This document shows positions 8,805 through 15,946 of a stretch of DNA of 64,000 nt, piece by piece (positions within the stretch are counted from its first letter, which is position 1; every line of letters begins with the position of its first letter). Under the pieces are notes generated by a model, which was not told where the DNA came from, searched no databases, and worked only from the letters and a program-made list of their open reading frames with translations. The position numbers and the translations under genes are program-made. This DNA is from Mucilaginibacter inviolabilis. Its GTDB lineage: Bacteria > Bacteroidota > Bacteroidia > Sphingobacteriales > Sphingobacteriaceae. The stretch spans positions 558,001-622,000 of the forward strand of contig NZ_JAANAT010000004.1 of NCBI RefSeq assembly GCF_011089895.1, written 5' to 3'.

Positions 8805-9494
8805 CTAACCGTTAATTGTTTTTTCATCCGCTATCAACTGCCCCCCTTTTATCCGGATAATGCGCTGTGTTTTTGCAGCCAGATCCAGGTCGTGAGTAAC
8901 CAGAACAAGTGTAGTGCCTGCTTCTTTATTCAGATCAAAGAGGAGCTTTACTACTTTTTCGCTGGTTTCCGCATCCAGATTTCCGGTAGGTTCGTCGGCA
9001 AATAATATTTTGGGCGAGTTGGAAAAGGCGCGTGCCAGCGAAACTCGTTGTTGTTCACCACCTGATAATTGAGAAGGGTAGTGGTGTCCGCGATCGGCCA
9101 GGCCTACTTTATCCAGCAGGTCTAACGCTCTTGCACGTATATTTTTCTCGTTACGAAGCTCCAGGGGAACCATTACATTTTCCAGGGCTGTTAATGTTGG
9201 CAGTAACTGGAAATTTTGAAATATAAAACCTACGTACTGGTTGCGTACCTGTGCGCGTTGATCTTCGGTTAAATTACCCAGGTTAATGCCGTTTAGTTCT
9301 ACTGCTCCTGCACTGGAACGATCAAGCCCGGCGCATAAGCCCAATAAGGTAGTTTTACCACTGCCCGAAGGGCCTACAATCGCATTGGTAGAGCCGGCAG
9401 CAATGCTGAAATTAATATCATGAAGTACAGTGAGCGTGCGTCCTGCACTTTGGTAGGTTTTGCCCAGATCTGCAATGTTGAGTATAGTTTCCAA
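8805..9494 (-). CDS. ABC transporter ATP-binding protein (YbbA/LolD-like), TTG start
   Basis: A 229-residue ATPase with Walker A GPSGSGKT (about 40-47), Q-loop near FQNFQLLP (about 92-99), signature LSGGEQQR (about 142-149), Walker B ILFADEPTGNLD (about 162-173) and the H-loop in VTHDLD (about 198-203). This is the MacB/LolD/FtsE subgroup, which pairs with FtsX-like permeases. It is the first gene of the operon with the permease and arylesterase. An in-frame TAA lies five codons upstream of the TTG at 9494 and there is no ATG before the conserved fold, so TTG is very probably the true start. Confidence 0.92.
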   Translation of the reverse strand: METILNIADLGKTYQSAGRTLTVLHDINFSIAAGSTNAIVGPSGSGKTTLLGLCAGLDRSSAGAVELNGINLGNLTEDQRAQVRNQYVGFIFQNFQLLPTLTALENVMVPLELRNEKNIRARALDLLDKVGLADRGHHYPSQLSGGEQQRVSLARAFSNSPKILFADEPTGNLDAETSEKVVKLLFDLNKEAGTTLVLVTHDLDLAAKTQRIIRIKGGQLIADEKTING

Positions 9495-9628
9495 ACGGTG
9501 TCTTTTTTATGATATAGATGCAGCGGGCCATTATTTGTTACCCTGCCGGTTTGCATAAATATCCATGAATTGTGCCGTTTGTGTCTTAAACGCAGATGAG
9601 TTTTTATTAAATGACTTTAAAAATACAA

Positions 9629-10228
9629 TTACAGCTTAGTTTGCAGCATTTCTTTCACGCCATCAAACCATTCGTGTTGTAAAATGCTCAGCAGAATAGA
9701 ATCGCGACGGGTTCCATCCGGAAGTGGTAAATGGCTGCGGATAATGCCTTCAACTGTACAACCTATACTTTTCATAGCGGCAATACTGCGTTCGTTTTTA
9801 GCATGTGCGCGAAAACCTACACGTTTCATATCCAGCTCTTCAAAAGCCAGTTGCAGCAATAAGAATTTACAGTGCTTATTAAGACCAGTTCCCCTGAATT
9901 TTTCACCATACCAGGTATAACCTATTTCCAGCGCCTGGTTAGCTGCTTGTATATCATAAAAACGGGTACTGCCTGCGTATTCTCCTGCTTTTTTATCATA
10001 TATAATAAATGGGTATTCGTTGCCTTCGGATCTGCCCTTAAGAGCACGATCAATATAATTACGCATGCCATCAGCTCCTTTGGCGCTTATAGGTGAATAT
10101 TCCCAAATATTCGGTTCATATAAGGCAAAAGGAAGCAGGTTTTTATAATCGTCGGTAATTAAGGGTCTGATCAATATCCATTCATCTTCTAAAGTATAAT
10201 CGGCCTCCGGCGAAAATGTTGAGCTCAT
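9629..10228 (-). CDS. GNAT-family N-acetyltransferase (RimJ/RimL type)
   Basis: A 199-residue GNAT protein with the RimJ/RimL layout: N-terminal strand IRPLITDD, acetyl-CoA loop region with YTWYGEKFRGTGLNKHCKFLLL (about 107-128, degenerate Q/RxxGxG/A), and C-terminal ERSIAAMKSIGCTVEGIIRSHL (about 146-167), the family signature in which Asn/Ser residues contact the cofactor. It probably acetylates an amino group on a protein or small molecule; the substrate is not predictable. It stands alone between the ABC operon and the MarR gene. Confidence 0.87.
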   Translation of the reverse strand: MSSTFSPEADYTLEDEWILIRPLITDDYKNLLPFALYEPNIWEYSPISAKGADGMRNYIDRALKGRSEGNEYPFIIYDKKAGEYAGSTRFYDIQAANQALEIGYTWYGEKFRGTGLNKHCKFLLLQLAFEELDMKRVGFRAHAKNERSIAAMKSIGCTVEGIIRSHLPLPDGTRRDSILLSILQHEWFDGVKEMLQTKL

Positions 10229-10293
10229 AGCTATTTTTGTTGAACCTAAAGTATCAAATATAACAGAAGATTAGTGTTTTTAAATTGCAGGCT

Positions 10294-10911
10294 TTATTGT
10301 TCCATCACCCGCTCATACATCTGCGGAAATGGCTTATTTTTTAATTCAACCGCTAAAACAGAATTGTGTTGTGCACAATGTTCAAGCATCTCATTGCAAT
10401 CAATTAAAACATCATCGCTCATACCTTTAAACATCATTGCTGTGGCTGTGGCCGATATTTTATAGTACTCGCTAAGTGTAATGATGCCTTTTTCGGTTAT
10501 CTTGATCAATTTGGCGCGTTTATCGTCGGGAGAGGTGCGTTCTGTTATCTTTTTTTCCCGGATAAGTTTATTAATGATCTCCATACCGGTGGTTGTTTCG
10601 GCAAACATATCATTAATCAAATCGCTCTTTTTTACTTCACCTAAGTGATTCAAACTGTGCAAATAGTAAAAGTTTTCCGGGGCCGGCATGTCTGCATGGC
10701 TAACTGCCGACCTGAAATAGACGGAGTACGCTTTCAAAATGCGACCTATAGTTTTCAACAGGTTCACACCATTCATAATATGTTCATTTGTATGTTTGGG
10801 CTTGGGTTGTTGTTTTCGAAGGTAATACCTGCAAAAAGCTTCTACAGAATGCTCATTGTTGGTATCCTCAAAAGCAGTCCATTCTTCTATTAATTGCACA
10901 ACTGGCTTCAT
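10294..10911 (-). CDS. MarR-family transcriptional regulator
   Basis: A 205-residue winged-helix protein. An N-terminal extension (about 1-75) precedes the HTH (VKKSDLINDMFAETTTGMEIINKLIREKKI, about 93-122) and the wing (TSPDDKRAKLIKITEKGI, about 126-143), with a C-terminal dimerisation helix. At 205 residues it is longer than the usual 140-150, the excess being N-terminal, as in several Bacteroidota members. It is divergent from a two-gene ABC exporter, with 230 nt between the start codons holding several GGAAT half-sites. By analogy with other MarR proteins it probably represses the exporter in the absence of a ligand. Confidence 0.88.
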   Translation of the reverse strand: MKPVVQLIEEWTAFEDTNNEHSVEAFCRYYLRKQQPKPKHTNEHIMNGVNLLKTIGRILKAYSVYFRSAVSHADMPAPENFYYLHSLNHLGEVKKSDLINDMFAETTTGMEIINKLIREKKITERTSPDDKRAKLIKITEKGIITLSEYYKISATATAMMFKGMSDDVLIDCNEMLEHCAQHNSVLAVELKNKPFPQMYERVMEQ

Positions 10912-10964
10912 GTTACTCCTGTTTAGTTGTAAAATTATAAAATTATTTCCAAAATGTTTTAATT

Positions 10965-11000
10965 ATTCCATAATAGGAATATATTTGCATAAATATTCCT
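10965..11000. promoter_or_regulatory. Candidate MarR operator: clustered ATTCC/GGAAT half-sites
   Basis: Three half-sites occur in 36 bp: ATTCC (10965-10969), GGAAT (10976-10980) and ATTCC (10995-10999). The outer pair forms a perfect 8-bp inverted repeat AGGAATAT/ATATTCCT (10975-10982 and 10993-11000) with a 10-bp spacer, so half-site centres are about 18 bp apart. It lies between the divergent marR and exporter start codons, as expected of an autoregulatory operator. Confidence 0.55.
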
Positions 11001-11141
11001 GTATTGTTGTATTGTAATAGAGCGCAAATATTTATACCATGACAAAATGTTTTATTTTCACAATCGTCATCATGTATAAAGGTGTACTTTTATTAGGCCT
11101 TAAACTTTAAAACATCTTTTAGTAGATGAATATCTGAAAAT

Positions 11142-12893
11142 ATGAAAGCTGATACTCAAAAACCCGATAAAAAACCACCTGGTGTTTTTAGCCTGCTAAA
11201 ACCCTATATGGGACTGGTTTCGCTACTTTTGTTGTTTGCATTGCTTAGTAATGGCGTGAATTTGTGGTTGCCTAAAATTATAGCCAGCGGAATAGATGAT
11301 TATACCAAACAACATTTTGTATTTATTGATATCATTAAAAAGTTCTCGCTAGCGGTACTGTTTATTTTTGTGTTCAGTTATTTGCAAACTATTATTCAAA
11401 CCTATGCCTCAGAGCGGGTAGCTCGCGATCTGCGGCAAAAACTGGCCGATAAGATATCCAGGCAAAGTCATGCTTTTATTGAAAAAGCCAACCCATCCAA
11501 GCTGCTTACCAATTTGACTGCCGATGTAGATTCCATTAAGCTGTTTGTATCGCAGGCATTGGTATCCATTGTATCGTCATTGTTCATTATTATTGGAGCC
11601 AGTATATTGCTGTTTACGATCAATTGGAAGCTGGCCATGGCGGTAGTTATGATTATCCCGATCATCGGCGGTACATTTTTTTATGTATTGAAGAACGTGC
11701 GGGCGCTGTTTATAAAAAGCAGGGGCGTAATAGATCAATTGAACAAGGTAATTAATGAGAGTATCCTGGGTGCAGCACTTGTGCGTGTCATCAATTCGCA
11801 GCAACTAGAGTATCATAAATTTTTGGAAGCCAATACCGAGGCTAAACGATATGGCCTAAAGATATTGGGCTTTTTTGCCGGATTGATACCTATAGTAACC
11901 TTTACAGCCAACATGGCAGCATTAACTATTTTAATGATGGGTGGTCATTTTGTAATCAGCGGAAGCATGACGTTGGGCAGCTTTGCCGCTTTTAACAGTT
12001 ACTTGTCGCTACTCATATTCCCCATATTTGTATTGGGTTTTATGAGCAACCTGATTGCGCAGGCTTCGGCTTCATTTACCCGGATCAGCGTGGTATTGGA
12101 TGCCCCGGATATGGTTGATGGCGGAACTTTAAAGGAAACGCTACGAGGCGACGTGGAATTTGGCAATGTATCATTGGTATATGGCCAAAAACCAGCGCTT
12201 AAAAATGTATCCTTTTCGGTAGCCGCAGGCTCAAAAATCGCTATCATCGGTCCTACAGCCGCAGGTAAAACCCAGTTGCTTTATTTGCTTACTAATCTTA
12301 TTAACCCAACATCTGGTTATGTGCATTATGACGGGCGCAGTATTAATGATTATAACAGCGAATCGTTTCATAGCCAAGTGGGTTTTGTTTTTCAGGACAG
12401 CATTATTTTTAACATGAGCATCCGCGAAAATATTGCCTTTAGCGATACGGTTACCGACGAATCGTTAGAAAAAGCTATTGAAACAGCTGAACTGAAAGAT
12501 TTTATCGACAGTTTGCCTAATAAGCTAAATACTATAGTTTCCGAACGAGGATCAAGTCTTTCGGGCGGGCAAAAGCAACGCATCATGCTGGCCCGTGCAT
12601 TGGCAGTTAACCCAAAGGTTTTATTGCTGGATGATTTTACAGCCCGGGTTGACAACAACACCGAGAAAAAGATATTAACCAATATCCAGAAAAATTATCC
12701 CGGGCTAACGCTGATATCAGTTACCCAGAAAATAGCCTCGGTTGAGCATTACGACCAGATCCTGTTGCTTACACAGGGCGAAATTGTTGCCCGGGGAGTA
12801 CATGATGAACTGATGCAAACCAGTCCGGATTACGTACAGATATTTAACTCACAGCAAAGTACCAGTAATTACGAACACGGTATTGCTCACTGA
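11142..12893 (+). CDS. ABC exporter subunit with degenerate ATP site (heterodimer partner 1)
   Basis: A 583-residue half-transporter: six-helix exporter membrane domain (about 20-310) then an ATPase domain. Walker A is GPTAAGKT (370-377) and the signature LSGGQ (473-477) is intact, but the Walker B catalytic glutamate is aspartate (LLLDD, D498) and the switch histidine is glutamine (Q529 in SVTQK). This is the pattern of the catalytically degenerate subunit in heterodimeric exporters such as TM287/288, LmrCD and BmrCD. It must pair with the next gene, which has the complementary defect. Likely an exporter of drugs, lipids or peptides; the adjacent divergent MarR regulator favours a xenobiotic role. 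Confidence 0.9.
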   Translation: MKADTQKPDKKPPGVFSLLKPYMGLVSLLLLFALLSNGVNLWLPKIIASGIDDYTKQHFVFIDIIKKFSLAVLFIFVFSYLQTIIQTYASERVARDLRQKLADKISRQSHAFIEKANPSKLLTNLTADVDSIKLFVSQALVSIVSSLFIIIGASILLFTINWKLAMAVVMIIPIIGGTFFYVLKNVRALFIKSRGVIDQLNKVINESILGAALVRVINSQQLEYHKFLEANTEAKRYGLKILGFFAGLIPIVTFTANMAALTILMMGGHFVISGSMTLGSFAAFNSYLSLLIFPIFVLGFMSNLIAQASASFTRISVVLDAPDMVDGGTLKETLRGDVEFGNVSLVYGQKPALKNVSFSVAAGSKIAIIGPTAAGKTQLLYLLTNLINPTSGYVHYDGRSINDYNSESFHSQVGFVFQDSIIFNMSIRENIAFSDTVTDESLEKAIETAELKDFIDSLPNKLNTIVSERGSSLSGGQKQRIMLARALAVNPKVLLLDDFTARVDNNTEKKILTNIQKNYPGLTLISVTQKIASVEHYDQILLLTQGEIVARGVHDELMQTSPDYVQIFNSQQSTSNYEHGIAH

Positions 12894-12993
12894 AAATAGA
12901 TGTGCAGGTTTCAGGTTTGCCGATGTGCAAATGAAGACACCCGTAGAGAAATGAAATTACTAATTCAATAAATCACTAATTCAATAATTATAT

Positions 12994-14754
12994 ATGAATT
13001 ACGATCTGAATAAACTTAGTCAAACACAGCAAAAGACATCGACGCTTGCCGGGCTTAAAAAATTGCTGCAATTAATAGCGCATGAAAAAAAGGTGCTTTT
13101 ACTGGCATTGCTGGCCATATTAACCAACTCCTCACTCAACTTGTTAGGGCCCCTGGTTATCGGGCATACTATAGATACCTATGTACAGCATAAAGATTAT
13201 AGCGGTGTTATACATAATGCCATCATATTGCTATGTATGTACCTGCTGGCCTTGTTTACCAGTTTTAGTCAAACTAAATTAATGGGCAGCGTAAGTCAGC
13301 GGATGCTATTTACCCTGCGTAACTCTATATTCAACAAATTACAGCAGCTGCCTGTGGCCTTTTTTAACCAGAATAAGGCTGGCGACCTGATATCGAGAGT
13401 AAACAATGATACCGATAAGCTCAATCAGTTTTTTTCGCAATCGCTGATGCAGTTTATCGGTAATATCTCCATTATGGTAGGTGCAGGTGTGTTTTTGTTA
13501 CTGATCAAGTTTGAATTAGGAGCAGCTACATTGGCCCCGGCTGTACTTATTTTGATATTGACGTTGGCTTTATCGCCCTGGATAAAACGGAAAAATGCCC
13601 TGAACCTGAAAAGTGTAGGGGGGATGAGCTCAGAGATACAGGAAAGCCTGCATAATTTTAAAGTGATCATTGCCTTTAACCGCCGCGATTATTTCCGCAA
13701 GCGTTTTGAAACGGCTAATCGCGATAATTACAAAACCGCCATCAGTTCGGGTTTAGCAAACAATGTTTTTGTGCCCGTTTACGGTTTGTTTGCCAGTATA
13801 GCACAATTGATTGTGCTGGCCTTGGGTATTTACCTCATTACTATTGGTCAGTTTAGTATTGGGTTACTGGTGAGTTATTTATCATACTCTACTAACTTTT
13901 ATAACCCACTAAGGCAATTGGCAGCGTTATGGACAAACTTTCAGCTGGCTATGGCTGGTTGGGACAGGATCTCACAAATATTATCCCTGGAAACAGATCT
14001 GCCTGTTATAGAGAATGGCATAACTGAGCGGGATGCTGCCCTGTTAGAATTCAGGAACGTTCATTTTGGTTATAACGATGATCAGGAGATACTGCATAAC
14101 ATTTGCTTTAAGTTGGAGCAAGGTAAAACCTATGCGTTGGTTGGGCCAACCGGCGGTGGTAAAACCACAACGGCATCACTGATTGCCCGGTTATATGATC
14201 CGTCAAAAGGATTGGTTATGCTGGATGGCCGCGATATCAGAACTTACAGCCCGGAAGAGCGTACCCAAAAAATAGGCTTTATTTTACAAGAACCATTTTT
14301 ATTTACCGGGACGGTTAAAGACAATATTTTATACGGTAATGATTTGTATAAAGACCATACCAACGAACAATTGGAAAGAGTGATTGTTGATGCTAACCTG
14401 GGTAGCCTGTTGGCTATTTTTGAAAGCGGGTTAGATACACAGGTACTTTCTTCTGGTGATAGTATCAGTCTTGGCCAAAAACAACTGATCGCTTTTATGC
14501 GGGCAGTATTGCGTAACCCGCAAATATTGATACTGGATGAGGCTACGGCAAATATTGATACCATAACCGAGCAGTTATTAAGCGATATTTTGAATAAATT
14601 ACCGGATACCACTACAAGAGTAATCATCGCCCACCGCCTGAATACCATTGAAAACGCCGATGAGATATTTTTTGTTAATTCAGGTGAGGTATCCCGTGCA
14701 GGCTCATTGAATGATGCCATGGATATGTTGCTGCAGGGTAAGCGGGTTAGTTAA
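12994..14754 (+). CDS. ABC exporter subunit with consensus catalytic residues (heterodimer partner 2)
   Basis: A 586-residue half-transporter with a six-helix membrane domain (about 30-330) and an ATPase domain: Walker A GPTGGGKT (384-391), Walker B ILILDE with the catalytic E516, and switch H547 in IIAHRL. Its signature is altered to ISLGQ (491-495) from LSGGQ. In a head-to-tail dimer this degenerate signature faces the degenerate Walker sites of the upstream subunit, leaving one intact and one defective ATP site. It is 100 nt after the first subunit on the same strand and almost certainly co-transcribed. Confidence 0.92.
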   Translation: MNYDLNKLSQTQQKTSTLAGLKKLLQLIAHEKKVLLLALLAILTNSSLNLLGPLVIGHTIDTYVQHKDYSGVIHNAIILLCMYLLALFTSFSQTKLMGSVSQRMLFTLRNSIFNKLQQLPVAFFNQNKAGDLISRVNNDTDKLNQFFSQSLMQFIGNISIMVGAGVFLLLIKFELGAATLAPAVLILILTLALSPWIKRKNALNLKSVGGMSSEIQESLHNFKVIIAFNRRDYFRKRFETANRDNYKTAISSGLANNVFVPVYGLFASIAQLIVLALGIYLITIGQFSIGLLVSYLSYSTNFYNPLRQLAALWTNFQLAMAGWDRISQILSLETDLPVIENGITERDAALLEFRNVHFGYNDDQEILHNICFKLEQGKTYALVGPTGGGKTTTASLIARLYDPSKGLVMLDGRDIRTYSPEERTQKIGFILQEPFLFTGTVKDNILYGNDLYKDHTNEQLERVIVDANLGSLLAIFESGLDTQVLSSGDSISLGQKQLIAFMRAVLRNPQILILDEATANIDTITEQLLSDILNKLPDTTTRVIIAHRLNTIENADEIFFVNSGEVSRAGSLNDAMDMLLQGKRVS

Positions 14755-14826
14755 GGAAACTTATTTAAGGGAAAGAATATCGAATAATGAATTTTGAATT
14801 CCCAGCATCAAAATCATTATGTATTC

Positions 14827-14852
14827 GCAGGGTCTCTCAGAGAGGACCCTGC
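14827..14852 (+). terminator. Hairpin after the ABC exporter operon
   Basis: GCAGGGTC (14827-14834) pairs with GACCCTGC (14845-14852), and part of the 10-nt interior can also pair. It is followed by CTTTGTATT, only weakly T-rich, so termination is likely but not certain. Confidence 0.5.
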
Positions 14853-14968
14853 TTTGTATTAGCCAGCATCAACCTCAGAAGCTTTTCAGGAGACCATAAG
14901 GGATGTAAATGACCGGAGGACTTCTTTTATCGCTTCTTATCTTATCGCATGAAGCACTTCGCCCCGAG

Positions 14969-15121
14969 TGGGTTTACATGTAAACCCATTATATGATGAT
15001 GGAATTAATTTAATAAATTGATTATCAGTTGATTGAATAGATTTTAATCATGAAATGTGTAAACCATGTAAACCCAGTTTTCAATTAAATGGCTTCTCTG
15101 TTTAGTGGGGATGTTTACCCC
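14969..15121. promoter_or_regulatory. Cluster of GTTTAC-type palindromes, candidate operators
   Basis: A perfect 20-bp palindrome TGGGTTTACATGTAAACCCA lies at 14969-14988. Its half, CATGTAAACCCA, recurs exactly at 15065-15076, preceded by another GTAAAC at 15059-15064. A third element, GGGGATGTTTACCCC, is at 15107-15121. The copies are close upstream of the Nudix-like regulator, so autoregulation is the simplest reading. None of the hairpins is followed by a T-run, which argues against terminators. Confidence 0.55.
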
Positions 15122-15241
15122 ATCTTTTAAATGCAATACCATGGAATAAAGAAAATGCTGTTTCGAATGAAATAGTTGTTGTATCGACACTAAATAATTG
15201 CATAATTATTTTTACACTTGCACATAAACTTTAACCAAATT

Positions 15242-15946
15242 ATGCAGAAGTATACCGGCGAGACGCGCATTTTAGCGGCGACAGATTGTATCATTTTTGG
15301 ATTCGACGGATTTAACATCAAATTATTAGTTGTACAGCGTGGTCTTGAACCCGAAAAAAATAAATGGAGCCTGATGGGCGGCTTTATACAACCTTCGGAG
15401 TCGCCTGATGATGCTGCCAATCGCATATTAGAATTACGTACAGGGCTTAAAAATGTATACATGGAGCAATTTCATGTATTTGGTCATCCGGATCGGGATC
15501 CGGTGGAAAGAACCTTGTCTATAGCTTACTTTGCACTTATTGATATCCATCAATATGAAAAACAGCTGAGCGAAGAGTATCATCCGGAGTGGTTTTTACT
15601 CAATGAAATGCCCGAATTGATATTTGACCATACAGAAATGGTAAGGCTTGCCCTGCGCCAGCTGCGTTATAAAGCCGCACTGCACCCGATCTTGTTCCAG
15701 TTATTACCCGAAAAGTTTACCATACCGCAACTACAAGCACTTTACGAAGGTGTTTACCAAACCAAGTTTGATGACCGTAATTTTAGCCGTAAACTATTAT
15801 CAACCGGCTTGCTGGTAAAACTACCTGAAAAGGATAAGCTTTCCTCAAAAAAAGGCGCTTTTTATTACAGGCTTGATCAATCGCATTACGAGCAGAATTT
15901 TGAATCGTTCCTGAACCTTGTACCTAATCCCGAGAAATTCTTTTAG
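15242..15946 (+). CDS. Nudix-like transcriptional regulator (NrtR/AraR-like), non-catalytic
   Basis: A 234-residue protein with an N-terminal Nudix fold (about 10-145) and a C-terminal winged helix (FTIPQLQALYEGVYQTKFDDRNFSRKLLSTGLLV, about 159-192), the NrtR/AraR arrangement. The Nudix box G47-x5-E53-x7-R61 is recognisable, but the catalytic E-x-x-E-E positions are I62, L65 and R66, so hydrolysis is unlikely and the domain probably senses a nucleotide-sugar, ADP-ribose or sugar ligand. The frame extends upstream to a TTG at 15218, but that codon lies inside the putative -7 box, so ATG 15242 is preferred. Its stop codon directly abuts the convergent kinase stop. No obvious target gene is adjacent. 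Confidence 0.82.
   Translation: MQKYTGETRILAATDCIIFGFDGFNIKLLVVQRGLEPEKNKWSLMGGFIQPSESPDDAANRILELRTGLKNVYMEQFHVFGHPDRDPVERTLSIAYFALIDIHQYEKQLSEEYHPEWFLLNEMPELIFDHTEMVRLALRQLRYKAALHPILFQLLPEKFTIPQLQALYEGVYQTKFDDRNFSRKLLSTGLLVKLPEKDKLSSKKGAFYYRLDQSHYEQNFESFLNLVPNPEKFF

Larger units (their letters stand above)
14755..15241. other. 487-nt gene-free region before the Nudix-like regulator
   Basis: No coding sequence is visible. It holds a hairpin at 14827-14852 (GCAGGGTC/GACCCTGC), probably the exporter terminator, and from 14969 a cluster of GTTTAC/GTAAAC sites described separately. A 7-of-8 match to the -7 box (TACACTTG, 15213-15220) lies about 20 nt before the chosen ATG at 15242. Confidence 0.7.
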
